From UBA1550 sp049294435 (GTDB lineage: Bacteria; Patescibacteriota; Minisyncoccia; Phycocordibacterales; UBA1550): a DNA stretch of 64,000 nt. The position numbers and the translations under genes were made by a program. The stretch covers positions 1 to 64,000 of the forward strand of contig JBAQCU010000020.1 in the NCBI GenBank assembly GCA_049294435.1. Reading direction: 5' to 3'. Below are positions 22,605-30,912 of this stretch, piece by piece; within the stretch, counting starts at the first letter, position 1, and each line of letters starts with the position of its first letter. The notes below the pieces were generated by a model. That model had not been told where the DNA came from. It saw only the letters and a list, made by a program, of their open reading frames with translations, and searched no databases.

Positions 22605-22712
22605 GGACGTTTGACAATTGACCTGTAACATTTGACAAATGAAGATTTATGCAAAGCGTAAATCTTCATTTTTGTATGCCGTAAATTGTTAAATGTCACA
22701 TGTTAAATGTTC
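22605..22712. repeat. low-complexity TTGAC/TTAAATGT spacer repeats (family E)
   Basis: Two flanks around the rplU/recR terminator read ACGTTTGACAATTGACC and AAATGTCACATGTTAAA. The second matches 1549-1565 (AAATGTCACTTGTTAAA) at 16 of 17 positions; related runs occur at 63887-63972. Confidence 0.6.
22639..22673 (+). terminator. terminator between rplU and recR
   Basis: A 14-bp stem (ATGAAGATTTATGC / GCGTAAATCTTCAT, one T-G pair), loop AAA, followed by TTTTG. It lies between the convergent rplU and recR genes and may act in both directions. Confidence 0.75.
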
Positions 22713-22713
22713 C

Positions 22714-23325
22714 TCATCCTCTGTTTTTTAGCGCGTGACGGAGAGTATCGCCGTCGGAATACTCGAGCTCGGTGCCAGTAGATAGCCCACGGCCGAGGGT
22801 GGTGATGGTGACACCGAGCTGTCCTGCGAGAGGGGTGAGTGACTTTATTACATAATCTCTCGTGAAATCGCTTTCCGGGTTTACAGAAAGAGCAAGAATT
22901 ATTTCTGTAAGCCCGTCGGCTGCGGAACCCTCTAATCTTTCTAGAAGTTCGCGAATGCGAATTTTTGAAGCTGGGTCTTTTTCCAAAACGGGAATTGTGC
23001 CACCGAGGATGAAGTATCTGCCTGCGTAGCTTCCGCTACGACGCACACTGTCAAAATCGGTGTCCTTTTCTACTACCATTAGAGTGCTGGAATCCGCATC
23101 ATCAACACACACATTGCAAATCGTGGCTGTGCCTTTGCGCGGAAAAAAGCGAAAACATGATGTACATTGAGCAATATTTTTTTGTAACTCTGAAATCTCA
23201 CGCGCGAGAGCGTCCAAATAATGCGGATCCTGCGATAGCAAAAAATACACAAAACGCTTCGCCTGGCGAGTTCCAATACCTGGAAATTTCATAAAAAGTT
23301 GCGAAAGGTTTTCTATTGAGCTCAT
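22714..23325 (-). CDS. recR: recombination protein RecR
   Basis: A 203-residue RecR. The N-terminal HhH (FMKFPGIGTRQAKRFVYFLL) is followed by a four-Cys zinc finger (CTSC...CNVC), a Toprim domain (LMVVEKDTDFDSVRRSG) and a Walker-B-like C-terminal region (GVTITTLGRGLSTGTELEY). It acts with RecO/RecF in loading RecA at gaps. It lies 9 nt downstream of dnaB, so it is probably in the same transcript. Confidence 0.96.
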   Translation of the reverse strand: MSSIENLSQLFMKFPGIGTRQAKRFVYFLLSQDPHYLDALAREISELQKNIAQCTSCFRFFPRKGTATICNVCVDDADSSTLMVVEKDTDFDSVRRSGSYAGRYFILGGTIPVLEKDPASKIRIRELLERLEGSAADGLTEIILALSVNPESDFTRDYVIKSLTPLAGQLGVTITTLGRGLSTGTELEYSDGDTLRHALKNRG

Positions 23326-23334
23326 TTTGGTAAA

Positions 23335-24747
23335 TTAAAACTCCTCAAAATTTCCGCCCGCATTTCGTGAGCCTCCATCGTAATCATGATGTTTGTCTAT
23401 GGACATAAATGTTGATTTTTCCTCGTCAAAGTAGAGTTTGATTGCTCCGACTGGGCCGTTTCTATGCTTTTCAACAATAATCTCCGCAATGTTTGTTTTC
23501 TCGGCATTTTTGTCCATCTTGTCCTCGCGGTGAATAAACATCACGACGTCAGCGTCTTGCTCAATGGAACCGGAGTCACGAAGGTCCGAAAGTTTTGGCT
23601 TGCCACCACGAGCCTCAAGGGCGCGAGAGAGTTGCGAGAGCGCGATAACAGGCACATCCAAATCTTTTGCTAGAGCTTTGAGAGAATGAGAAATTTCGGT
23701 CACTTGGTTCACCATAGAATCGTAGTGCCTTGATGTGTTCATAAGCTGGAGGTAGTCCACAATGATGAGCCCGAGCCCGTGTTCACTCTTTAGTTTGCGC
23801 GCGGCGGAACGCATTTTCATAATTGTGTTTCCGGATTGGTCGTCAATAAAAACAGGAGCTTTTGAAAGTCTGTCTAAAGAATTGCGGAGTTTATCAAAAT
23901 CTTCATCAAGTGAAAGTTTTCCAGTGCGAAGCTTCCACGCATTCACTCGTGCCTCTGCGGAGAGCATTCTGTCCACAAGTTGCTGTGTGTTCATTTCTAG
24001 AGAAAAGATGCCGACGGGAATATTGTGATGTACCGCAGCCTGACGAGCAATGTCTAGCGCGAGAGTTGTCTTACCCATTGATGGTCGCGCCGCTAGAATA
24101 ATGAGGTCTGACTTTTGGAAACCGGAAAGCAACTCGTCCAAAGCGGGGAAACCAGACGGCACTCCGCGAAGCTCACTACCGGACTTGTGCATTTTGTCCA
24201 AACGCTCCCACGCTTCCTCCAGTGTGTCCTTGAGTCCGATAAACTTTTTGCTCACACTTGAGTTTGTCACCGAGTAAATTTTCTTTTCTGCTTCATCAAG
24301 CACGCTCTCTATCGCCTCGGCTTCGTTGTAGCCGAGCTCAGAAATGTGCGCTGCCGCATCTATGAGCGCGCGCAAAATATATTTTCGCTGAATAATTTCC
24401 GCATAGTGTTTTGCGTTTGTGGAGGATGGAACTGCGTCCACAAGCTCTGCTAAATAACTTCCCCCACCGATAGCGTCAAACTTCCCGCGCTCCTTTAGCC
24501 GTGTTGATACAGAGAGCAGGTCAATAGGCTCGTGGCGAGTGTGGAGCTCAAGCATCGCGTCAAAAAGCATGCGATGCTTGTCCACATAAAAAGTCTCGCG
24601 TGTGACCATGTCTGCCACGTCGTACATTCCGTCCGGGCGAAGCATGAGAGAGCCTAGTAGCGCCTTCTCTGTCTCTATGTTTTGAGGTGGAATGCGAAGT
24701 TCGTGAGTTTTAAATTGACGATTTTGGATAATGATTTTGCCTGTCAT
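23335..24747 (-). CDS. dnaB: replicative DNA helicase DnaB
   Basis: A 470-residue hexameric helicase. The N-terminal helical domain (PPQNIETEKALLGSLMLRP) is followed by a linker and a RecA-like motor: Walker A AARPSMGKTTLALDIA, Walker B LGLIIVDYLQLM, the arginine-finger region and EQDADVVMFIHRED. No intein is present. TACAAT lies 6 nt before the ATG, so initiation is predicted to be leaderless. Confidence 0.97.
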   Translation of the reverse strand: MTGKIIIQNRQFKTHELRIPPQNIETEKALLGSLMLRPDGMYDVADMVTRETFYVDKHRMLFDAMLELHTRHEPIDLLSVSTRLKERGKFDAIGGGSYLAELVDAVPSSTNAKHYAEIIQRKYILRALIDAAAHISELGYNEAEAIESVLDEAEKKIYSVTNSSVSKKFIGLKDTLEEAWERLDKMHKSGSELRGVPSGFPALDELLSGFQKSDLIILAARPSMGKTTLALDIARQAAVHHNIPVGIFSLEMNTQQLVDRMLSAEARVNAWKLRTGKLSLDEDFDKLRNSLDRLSKAPVFIDDQSGNTIMKMRSAARKLKSEHGLGLIIVDYLQLMNTSRHYDSMVNQVTEISHSLKALAKDLDVPVIALSQLSRALEARGGKPKLSDLRDSGSIEQDADVVMFIHREDKMDKNAEKTNIAEIIVEKHRNGPVGAIKLYFDEEKSTFMSIDKHHDYDGGSRNAGGNFEEF

Positions 24748-24839
24748 TGAGTCATTGTATCATAGGGGGGAAATCCTCAAAACAAGAATCGTGGAAAAGG
24801 CGGGGGATAATAGGTGGATACAGAATTATGACACAAAAC

Positions 24840-26183
24840 CTATGATAAACTGCTTAATGCTGATATTTTAGGACCACTATCAGTGTCTTCAATGCTCCAG
24901 CCCAGAGAATTTATTTCCTGGCGAATTTTGTCTGATTTTTTCCAATCCTTGTTTTTACGAGCTTCTTCGCGCGAGTTGACAAGCGCCTTGATATGAGCTG
25001 GAACAACCACGTTTTTGCGAGTTGCAAGCCCTAATCCAAAAACGCGATCAAAATCCAAAAGTGTTGCAGTTTTAGTTGAAGGCGAGAGCGAGACATCTTT
25101 TGCGACCTCCCAAGCAAGAGCAAGAGCGCGCGAAGTATCTAAATCTTGTATTATAAAATCAATAAAACGTTTCTTGTAATCCTTGTCTACAGAACTGACA
25201 TCTTCCCCAATGTGTTCTTTAAGTTTTCTTAATGCATTTTGCGCGCCTTCAAGCGCTTCAGATGTGAAATTGAGCTTGGAGCGATAGTGAGCTCCAAGTA
25301 CGAAATACCTAAATGCAAGCGGTGAAAATCCGCTCTCTGTTATTGTTTTTAAAGTTGTGTGGTTGCCGAGCGACTTGGACATTTTCTGTCCGTCAATCAT
25401 CACAAATTCGTTGTGAAGCCAAATTTTTGCCAATGGTTTTCCGGAAAATGCTTCCGACTGCGCTATTTCGTTTGTATGGTGGGGGAAGATGAGGTCAACT
25501 CCACCTGTGTGAATATCTATAGTCTCGCCGAGGGTATCGCGAGCCATTTCAGAACACTCAATATGCCAACCAGGACGACCACGACCAAACGATGCGTCGT
25601 ATGCATTACCGTTGTCATCAGTGGTTTCAAATTTCCATAGCGCAAAATCGCGAGCGGACTTCTTGTCCTCCGCGCCTTCCACACGGGACTCCGTTTCAGC
25701 ATCCAAATCTAAATGCGCGAGTGCTCCGTAATTTTTTGATTTCACAACCTCAAAATAAACACCGTCAGATGCTTTGTATGCAAAACCATCACGCAAAAGT
25801 TTTTCAATCATTACAATCATTCCGCCAATATGCGAAGTTGCGTGAGGCATTTTATGCGGAGTGAGAACGTTCAACGATTTGAGATCAGACAGAAGAAAAT
25901 TTTCATACTCAAGCGCAATAGTGCGAATTGACACACCTTCTTCATTTGCTCGCGCTATCATTTTGTCGTCAATATCTGTGATATTCATCACTTGCTTAAC
26001 ATTATATCCAACATATTCTAGCGTCCGGCGAAGGATGTCGTTTGTGATGAACGCACGCAAGTTGCCAATATGAGCAAAGCCATATACCGTAGGCCCGCAG
26101 TTATACATCCGGATTTCACGGTCATTGAGCGGTTTAAGGATCTCGATAGAACGAGAAAAAGTATTGAACAATTTTACATCCAT
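24840..26183 (-). CDS. cysS: cysteinyl-tRNA synthetase
   Basis: A 447-residue class I synthetase charging tRNA-Cys. MYNCGPTVYGFAHIGNLRAF holds the first Zn cysteine and the HIGH-type motif; GWHIECSEMARDTLG and the HHTNE motif complete the Zn site; KMSKSLGNH is the KMSKS loop. The ATG at 26183 overlaps the last 10 nt of the CorA gene (translational coupling likely). An apparent extension further upstream lies inside the CorA gene and is rejected. Confidence 0.96.
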   Translation of the reverse strand: MDVKLFNTFSRSIEILKPLNDREIRMYNCGPTVYGFAHIGNLRAFITNDILRRTLEYVGYNVKQVMNITDIDDKMIARANEEGVSIRTIALEYENFLLSDLKSLNVLTPHKMPHATSHIGGMIVMIEKLLRDGFAYKASDGVYFEVVKSKNYGALAHLDLDAETESRVEGAEDKKSARDFALWKFETTDDNGNAYDASFGRGRPGWHIECSEMARDTLGETIDIHTGGVDLIFPHHTNEIAQSEAFSGKPLAKIWLHNEFVMIDGQKMSKSLGNHTTLKTITESGFSPLAFRYFVLGAHYRSKLNFTSEALEGAQNALRKLKEHIGEDVSSVDKDYKKRFIDFIIQDLDTSRALALAWEVAKDVSLSPSTKTATLLDFDRVFGLGLATRKNVVVPAHIKALVNSREEARKNKDWKKSDKIRQEINSLGWSIEDTDSGPKISALSSLS

Positions 26184-27091
26184 TTCTTGAAAAACTTGAA
26201 GTAACCAAAGAGCAAGACGCCTACGGCACCCATTAAGACAATAATAATCCAAAACCCATCAGGGTTGCTTACAAGAGGAGTATTAACAAAACTCATACCG
26301 AACAATTGTTCAATAAAGGTGAGTGGAAGAATAATAAACGCCGTAACGGTGAGCGTCTTCATGATATCATTCGTCTTTGTCGTGAGGAGGGAGTCATTTG
26401 TATCGCGAAGATCTAGCACGGTCTCTCTGTGCCCATCTAATATTGACGAAATTTTATAAAACTCGCCAACGATTGCATGCAGATAATAAGAAAACTCTTC
26501 TCCAAAAAATTTTTCACCGGCAATCTCAAATGATTCAAGAACTTCTCTATGTGGACGGATTATTTGCTTAAAATTCAACAGATCGCGGTTAAGATGAGAA
26601 ATAGAGTTCACCATATCGCGCTCCTTTCCGTTAAAAATTTTTGCTTGGATTTCATTGAAATCATGGTTGATGTGATCTAGTTCTCCATCAAGCATCATAT
26701 AAAGATTTTTTAAAATATAAAAAAGAATGAAGCCGGCGTGGTCGCCGATATTTGATTTGTCCAAAATTGAGTTTACTTCAAACACTTTTGAGAATTCGTG
26801 AAGTTGGTCAATCAAATTATAATGAGCAGTAATGATAAACTTTTTGCCGATAATGAAGTCAATTTCTTGATCCTCTCCGCCGTCGTGCTTGTGAGAGATG
26901 GTAGGGAAGTGCAATATAAGGTAGATGAAGTTGTGATACAAATCCACCTTTGGTCTGAGTGTAGGGCCCAAAAGCTCATCTGCAACAAGCGGATGAATAT
27001 CAAACTCCTCCATTAACGTACGAACTTCCTCTTGTGTAGGCGACTGCACATCAACCCAAACGAGGTCCTTATAGGTGTATCTGAAAATCAT
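26174..27091 (-). CDS. CorA-family divalent cation channel
   Basis: A 305-residue CorA-like Mg2+/Co2+ transporter: a large cytoplasmic alpha/beta domain with long helices, then two C-terminal transmembrane segments (VTAFIILPLTFIEQLFGMSF and FWIIIVLMGAVGVLLFGYF). The signature GMN at the pore mouth is changed to GMS, which may alter selectivity. The tail is basic (FKFFKKWM), as in the family. The start at 27091 follows TATACT by 8 nt; in-frame codons further upstream would lie before the promoter. It overlaps cysS by 10 nt. Confidence 0.88.
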   Translation of the reverse strand: MIFRYTYKDLVWVDVQSPTQEEVRTLMEEFDIHPLVADELLGPTLRPKVDLYHNFIYLILHFPTISHKHDGGEDQEIDFIIGKKFIITAHYNLIDQLHEFSKVFEVNSILDKSNIGDHAGFILFYILKNLYMMLDGELDHINHDFNEIQAKIFNGKERDMVNSISHLNRDLLNFKQIIRPHREVLESFEIAGEKFFGEEFSYYLHAIVGEFYKISSILDGHRETVLDLRDTNDSLLTTKTNDIMKTLTVTAFIILPLTFIEQLFGMSFVNTPLVSNPDGFWIIIVLMGAVGVLLFGYFKFFKKWM

Positions 27092-27122
27092 TAGTATATA
27101 GTATAGCATTACAATATTATAT

Positions 27123-27151
27123 TTGACCAGAGCCCAAACTTTTGCGATACT
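27123..27151 (+). promoter_or_regulatory. promoter TTGACC-N17-GATACT of the S41 protease gene
   Basis: -35 at 27123-27128, a 17-nt spacer and GATACT at 27146-27151, 7 nt before the ATG at 27159. Both promoter elements and spacing are clear, and the mRNA would be leaderless. Confidence 0.65.
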
Positions 27152-27158
27152 ACACTTT

Positions 27159-28385
27159 ATGAAGTCATCTGTTAGCAAGCCAGTAATTATTGCAATCTCG
27201 GTTATCGCGGTCGTGGGTATTTATAGTCTTGGAGTGCAATCTGGTCTAGAAAAATCTGCCACCATAAAGGCTCCTCAAATCCAAGCTTCAACATCTTCAG
27301 AGGTTTTGGACCTCGCGCCATTCTGGAAAACTCTTAAAACGCTTGACGAGCGATTTGTTGCTACAACTGCGTCCTCGTCAGAGCCAACAAATAAGGAAAA
27401 AGTATACGGGGCCATTGAGGGGCTAACCGCCTCGTACGGCGACCCATACACCATCTTTTTCCCTCCAAAAGAAACGACCGCGTTTGAGGAGGAGGTTCGT
27501 GGAAGTTTTGAAGGTGTTGGAATGGAAATTGCAATCAAAGACAAAGTACTCACAGTTGTGGCGCCACTCAAAAATACTCCTGCGGAACGCGCGGGAATAC
27601 AGGCTGGTGACCAGATTTTGAAAATTGATAAACTATACACTGGAGGAATGACGGTGGAAGAGGCCATAAAACATATTCGCGGACCAAGGGGAACGATTGT
27701 CACTCTGGCGATTAAAAGAAACGGCGGGATTGAGGATATTAAAGTAACTCGCGATGTCATCAATATCCCAACGATTGACACAAAGCTTCGCGATGACGGT
27801 GTGTTTGTTGTCTCTCTTTACAATTTTTCCGCAAACTCTGCAAATCTTTTCCGTGATGCGCTTCGCGAGTTCATAGAATCTGGCTCGGATAAGCTTGTGC
27901 TTGATCTCCGTAATAACCCCGGTGGTTACTTAGAGTCAGCTGTTGATATGGCAAGCTTCTTTCTCCCAATTGGAAAAACTGTGGTTATAGAAGACGCTGG
28001 GGTGAAAGCAAAACAGAAACAAGAAAGAAGTCATGGGTATGATGTATTTACTAAAAATTTAAAAATGGTGATTCTTATAAACGAAGGATCAGCGTCAGCG
28101 TCTGAAATTCTAGCTGGAGCTCTCCATGAACACGGTGTTGCAAAACTCGTCGGTGAAAAAAGTTTTGGAAAAGGATCTGTGCAGGAGCTTATTGAAATCA
28201 CACCGGAAACCGCTCTCAAAGTTACTATTGCTCGCTGGCTAACACCAAAAGGGAAGTCCATATCAGAAAACGGGCTTGAGCCGGATTTCGAAGTTGAGGT
28301 AACAAAAAAAGATTTGGAGAAGAAGATTGACCCACAGATGGACAAGGCTGTAGCAATTTTATTGGACACTAACTATAAAAGATAA
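27159..28385 (+). CDS. C-terminal processing peptidase, S41 family (CtpA/Prc-like)
   Basis: A 408-residue membrane-anchored serine protease. The N-terminal anchor (VIIAISVIAVVGIYSLGV) is followed by an S41 N-terminal region, a PDZ domain (GVGMEIAIKDKVLTVVAPL ... AGIQAGDQILKIDKL) and the catalytic domain with the Ser of NEGSASASEIL and the Lys of GEKSFGKGSVQ. It trims C-termini of exported proteins. It is followed 2 nt later by rplI, an unusual pairing that suggests co-transcription. Confidence 0.94.
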   Translation: MKSSVSKPVIIAISVIAVVGIYSLGVQSGLEKSATIKAPQIQASTSSEVLDLAPFWKTLKTLDERFVATTASSSEPTNKEKVYGAIEGLTASYGDPYTIFFPPKETTAFEEEVRGSFEGVGMEIAIKDKVLTVVAPLKNTPAERAGIQAGDQILKIDKLYTGGMTVEEAIKHIRGPRGTIVTLAIKRNGGIEDIKVTRDVINIPTIDTKLRDDGVFVVSLYNFSANSANLFRDALREFIESGSDKLVLDLRNNPGGYLESAVDMASFFLPIGKTVVIEDAGVKAKQKQERSHGYDVFTKNLKMVILINEGSASASEILAGALHEHGVAKLVGEKSFGKGSVQELIEITPETALKVTIARWLTPKGKSISENGLEPDFEVEVTKKDLEKKIDPQMDKAVAILLDTNYKR

Positions 28386-28387
28386 TT

Positions 28388-28831
28388 ATGCTAATAGTTT
28401 TTCTAAAGGATATCCCTCGCATTGGGAAGAAGTACGAAACAAAAGAAGTCGCTGACGGATATGGACGCCACCTTGTAGCGCAAAAGCTCGCAGAATCTGC
28501 AACAAAAGAAGCACTCGCGCGCATTCAAGGCAAAATGGCGACCGATGCAACAATGAAAAAAGTTCATACTGAGCTTTTAATGAAGAATCTTGAAGCGATT
28601 TCTGGCGCAACTATCACGCTTCGTGGTAAAGCAAATGAAAAAGGGCATCTCTTTGCAAGTATTCATAAAGAAGAGATCCTTGCCGAACTTAAACGCTCCG
28701 CTCATTTGGATATGCACCCCGACTACGTTATTCTAGACCGCCACCTCAAACAACTCGGCACCTACGAAATCCCCGTGGTTATCGAAAAGAATCGGGTGAC
28801 ATTTACGGTGGTGGTTGAGGCGGTAAACTAA
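28388..28831 (+). CDS. rplI: 50S ribosomal protein L9 (bL9)
   Basis: A 147-residue bL9: N-terminal domain (LIVFLKDIPRIGKKYETKEV, ADGYGRHLVAQKLAE), connecting helix, and C-terminal domain (EKGHLFASIHKEEI, YEIPVVIEKNRVTFTVVV). bL9 is reported missing from some CPR lineages, notably Microgenomates, so its presence fits a Parcubacteria-type genome. Confidence 0.95.
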   Translation: MLIVFLKDIPRIGKKYETKEVADGYGRHLVAQKLAESATKEALARIQGKMATDATMKKVHTELLMKNLEAISGATITLRGKANEKGHLFASIHKEEILAELKRSAHLDMHPDYVILDRHLKQLGTYEIPVVIEKNRVTFTVVVEAVN

Positions 28832-28832
28832 T

Positions 28833-29210
28833 ATGTACAAGGCATTAATTGATCGTGAATCTCTCGTTAGCTCCAAAATACTAAATGATTATGAAATTAT
28901 AGATATCTATGAGGAATACTGGCAAGGAGAAGTTCCTGAGATATTGCATATATCAAAAGTAAGGGTGCCTGAAGAAAAAGTTGATAGTTTTGTTAAAACA
29001 CTATCTTCACAAGAACTTCAGGATGGTTGGTTCGCCTTAGTTTGGGATGAATACAAAGCAATTGTTATTTTTAAAGACAAAATATTTAAACTGAAAAATA
29101 AAAATCCGTGGGGAAAAGAAGAGCTTACTGAAGTCATTGAGTATGGGCGCGCACACGAGATAGACGAAAAATACTTTCTTAATATGAGATCTGTAATGGA
29201 CATATGGTAA
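28833..29210 (+). CDS. hypothetical protein (125 aa)
   Basis: Unrecognised, soluble, acidic, no signal peptide. The middle is beta-rich (GWFALVWDEYKAIVIFKDKIF) and the N-terminal half reads like an alpha/beta domain. It starts 1 nt after the rplI stop, so it is probably translated from the same mRNA as rplI. A terminator follows its stop. Confidence 0.7.
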   Translation: MYKALIDRESLVSSKILNDYEIIDIYEEYWQGEVPEILHISKVRVPEEKVDSFVKTLSSQELQDGWFALVWDEYKAIVIFKDKIFKLKNKNPWGKEELTEVIEYGRAHEIDEKYFLNMRSVMDIW

Positions 29211-29233
29211 GTATGATTAGGATTAAAAAAACA

Positions 29234-29264
29234 AAAATCACGCACACTGTGCGGGATTTTTACT
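29234..29264. terminator. terminator shared with the rpmA remnant
   Basis: AAAATCACGCAC / GTGCGGGATTTT with loop ACT and one A-G mismatch, then TTTT. It closely resembles the terminator at 35143-35170 next to intact rpmA, including flanking bases, as expected if the segment was copied together with the rpmA 3' end. Confidence 0.75.
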
Positions 29265-29272
29265 AGAGAGAG

Positions 29273-29320
29273 TTACTTCACACTCGCTACCTTTCGTCTT
29301 GTCGTTGTTTCGTCAAAGTT
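29273..29320 (-). pseudogene. remnant of a second rpmA (last 15 codons and stop)
   Basis: On the minus strand this reads NFDETTTRRKVASVK then TAA, against NFDGTKTRRKVASVK then TAA at the end of intact rpmA (35183-35455). Six of the eight differing codons are synonymous (for example AGA/CGC, CGA/CGT, GCG/GCA), so the two copies diverged while coding. Similarity continues into the downstream terminator and stops just upstream of the Asn codon, where a stop codon is soon met. The 5' part of the gene is gone. Confidence 0.75.
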
Positions 29321-29377
29321 AAACGAAAATTAGAATATAAGTATGCTCTGGTATAGACTAAGGGAAAGACTTTTCTT

Positions 29378-29941
29378 ATGGACACCAGAGATAACGAACT
29401 GATTCTAGGATATATTGAAGGTGACACCGAGGCACTCACGGAGATTGTTGCTCGAAACATTGGGCTTGTATATCGATATGCACTTAGAATGACAAAAGAT
29501 ATTGAGCAAGCAGAGGACATCACTCAAGAAACCTTTGTGAAGCTTTGGCGAAATATTCACAAGTTTGATACTGAGAAAAATTTTCGCACGTGGATCCTAG
29601 GGATTGCGCACAATACTGCCATCGATTTTTTGAGAAAAAGAAAAATTTCTGTATTTTCAGATTTTGACACTAAAGATGAGAGGAACGCAATCACCGACAC
29701 ACTCGCAGACATCGCCCCGCTTGCTCCTGAAATATTTGAGAAGGAAGAGACGAAGAAACTGCTCGACAGCGCACTTGAGCAAATTTCTCCTATGCACCAT
29801 GAAGTCCTTGCCCTTTATTACGAAGAAGACCTTACCTTCAATGAAATTGGAGAGATTTTGAATAAACCGCTTAATACGGTAAAAAGCCAATACCGCAGAG
29901 CTCTTGAAGAGCTCAGGAAAATTTTAGAGAGGAATCTTTAA
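29378..29941 (+). CDS. ECF-type RNA polymerase sigma factor
   Basis: A 187-residue sigma70-family factor with only regions 2 and 4. YALRMTKDIEQAEDITQETF and VKLWRNIHKFDTEKNFRTW are region 2; MHHEVLALYYEEDLTFNEIG and LNKPLNTVKSQYRRALEELR are the region 4 helix-turn-helix. It heads a run of six same-strand genes (anti-sigma-like membrane protein, two anchored proteins, MacA-like and MacB-like exporter parts), which it probably controls. A TATAGA box and AAGGGAAAG precede the start. Confidence 0.93.
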   Translation: MDTRDNELILGYIEGDTEALTEIVARNIGLVYRYALRMTKDIEQAEDITQETFVKLWRNIHKFDTEKNFRTWILGIAHNTAIDFLRKRKISVFSDFDTKDERNAITDTLADIAPLAPEIFEKEETKKLLDSALEQISPMHHEVLALYYEEDLTFNEIGEILNKPLNTVKSQYRRALEELRKILERNL

Positions 29942-29980
29942 TCGTTGCACCAAAATGGTTATGAGCTCCGTATACATTAT

Positions 29981-30394
29981 ATGGAAAAAGATTATCAGAA
30001 ATTGTTCCAAACGCTCAAAAACCCTGAAGTCCCTGTTGGGCTTCAGGGTGCTATCCTTGTGCGGATTAGTACTGAGGCACGCCGTGCATCTCGTATAAGG
30101 TTTGCGATATTTGCGCCATTAGTGATTTTCTCAGCAATTTCCGTGATTTCGTCATTTCAGTACCTATTACAGGAAACGGTTCAATCAGGGTTAACGAATT
30201 ATTTTTCAATTATTCTTTCTGATAGTGGTGCTGTGCTCACCTACTGGAAAGAATTTTTGACCTATACCGCTGACCAAGCCCCAGTATTAGGGCTTGCAAT
30301 TTTCTTTGGCACAATCTTTGCGTTGTTAGTATCCTTAAAAGCAACACTGAGAAATGCTCAAGTAATCTTCCCAAATACACAATTAGTAAACTAA
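29981..30394 (+). CDS. membrane protein, candidate anti-sigma factor
   Basis: A 137-residue protein with two transmembrane segments (IRFAIFAPLVIFSAISVISS and LGLAIFFGTIFALLVSL). The short cytoplasmic N-terminus (MEKDYQKLFQTLKNPEVPVG) resembles the amphipathic heads of small membrane proteins co-encoded with ECF factors. No zinc-binding HxxxCxxC motif is present, so it is not a standard ZAS anti-sigma; the role rests on position only. The ATG at 29981 is chosen; an in-frame TTG at 29945 would put 12 more residues in front. Confidence 0.65.
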   Translation: MEKDYQKLFQTLKNPEVPVGLQGAILVRISTEARRASRIRFAIFAPLVIFSAISVISSFQYLLQETVQSGLTNYFSIILSDSGAVLTYWKEFLTYTADQAPVLGLAIFFGTIFALLVSLKATLRNAQVIFPNTQLVN

Positions 30395-30405
30395 TCTAAA
30401 AATTC

Positions 30406-30900
30406 ATGAACTACAAAAATTTTTTACAAACTAAATTATCTCAAAAAACACTCTATATAATCGGTGCTCTTGTTGTCGCATTGTTCATATTTCAAGCAGG
30501 TATTGCCGTCGGCCAGCGCAAGGCCTCATTTTCTTATCGTTCTGGAGATAATTTTCATCGCATATTTGGTTCACCTGAGCGTAAAGGCATGATGGGTATG
30601 ATGGATATACGAGGTGGACTTGATCCACGTGGAGAATTTACTTCTGGATATGGAGCAAATGGCATAATAGTAAAAATTGATTTACCAACAATTATAGTAG
30701 CCGGTGTTGATAAGGTTGAGAAAATTATCACGACAGACTCAAAAACAATTGTTCGCAGTTTTAGGAATGATATAAAACCAACAGACCTTAAAGTAGGAGA
30801 CTCTGTCATTATTATTGGAGTCCCAAATACCTCTGCTCAAATTGAAGCAAAACTTATTCGTGTTTTGCCCTCACCCTTTGCGCCTTCAACAATAGAATAA
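30406..30900 (+). CDS. membrane-anchored protein with small beta-barrel domain (DUF5666-like)
   Basis: A 164-residue protein. A transmembrane anchor (LYIIGALVVALFIFQAGIAVG, about 16-36) is followed by a Met/Gly/Arg-rich linker (RKGMMGMMDIRGGLDPRG) and a beta domain of about 70 residues (IIVKIDLPTIIVAGVDKVEK; LKVGDSVIIIGVP) of the OB-like type seen in DUF5666 proteins. It has the same architecture as the last gene of the operon (34702). Possible partner or cargo of the exporter. Confidence 0.7.
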   Translation: MNYKNFLQTKLSQKTLYIIGALVVALFIFQAGIAVGQRKASFSYRSGDNFHRIFGSPERKGMMGMMDIRGGLDPRGEFTSGYGANGIIVKIDLPTIIVAGVDKVEKIITTDSKTIVRSFRNDIKPTDLKVGDSVIIIGVPNTSAQIEAKLIRVLPSPFAPSTIE

Positions 30901-30912
30901 TCAACAAACAAA

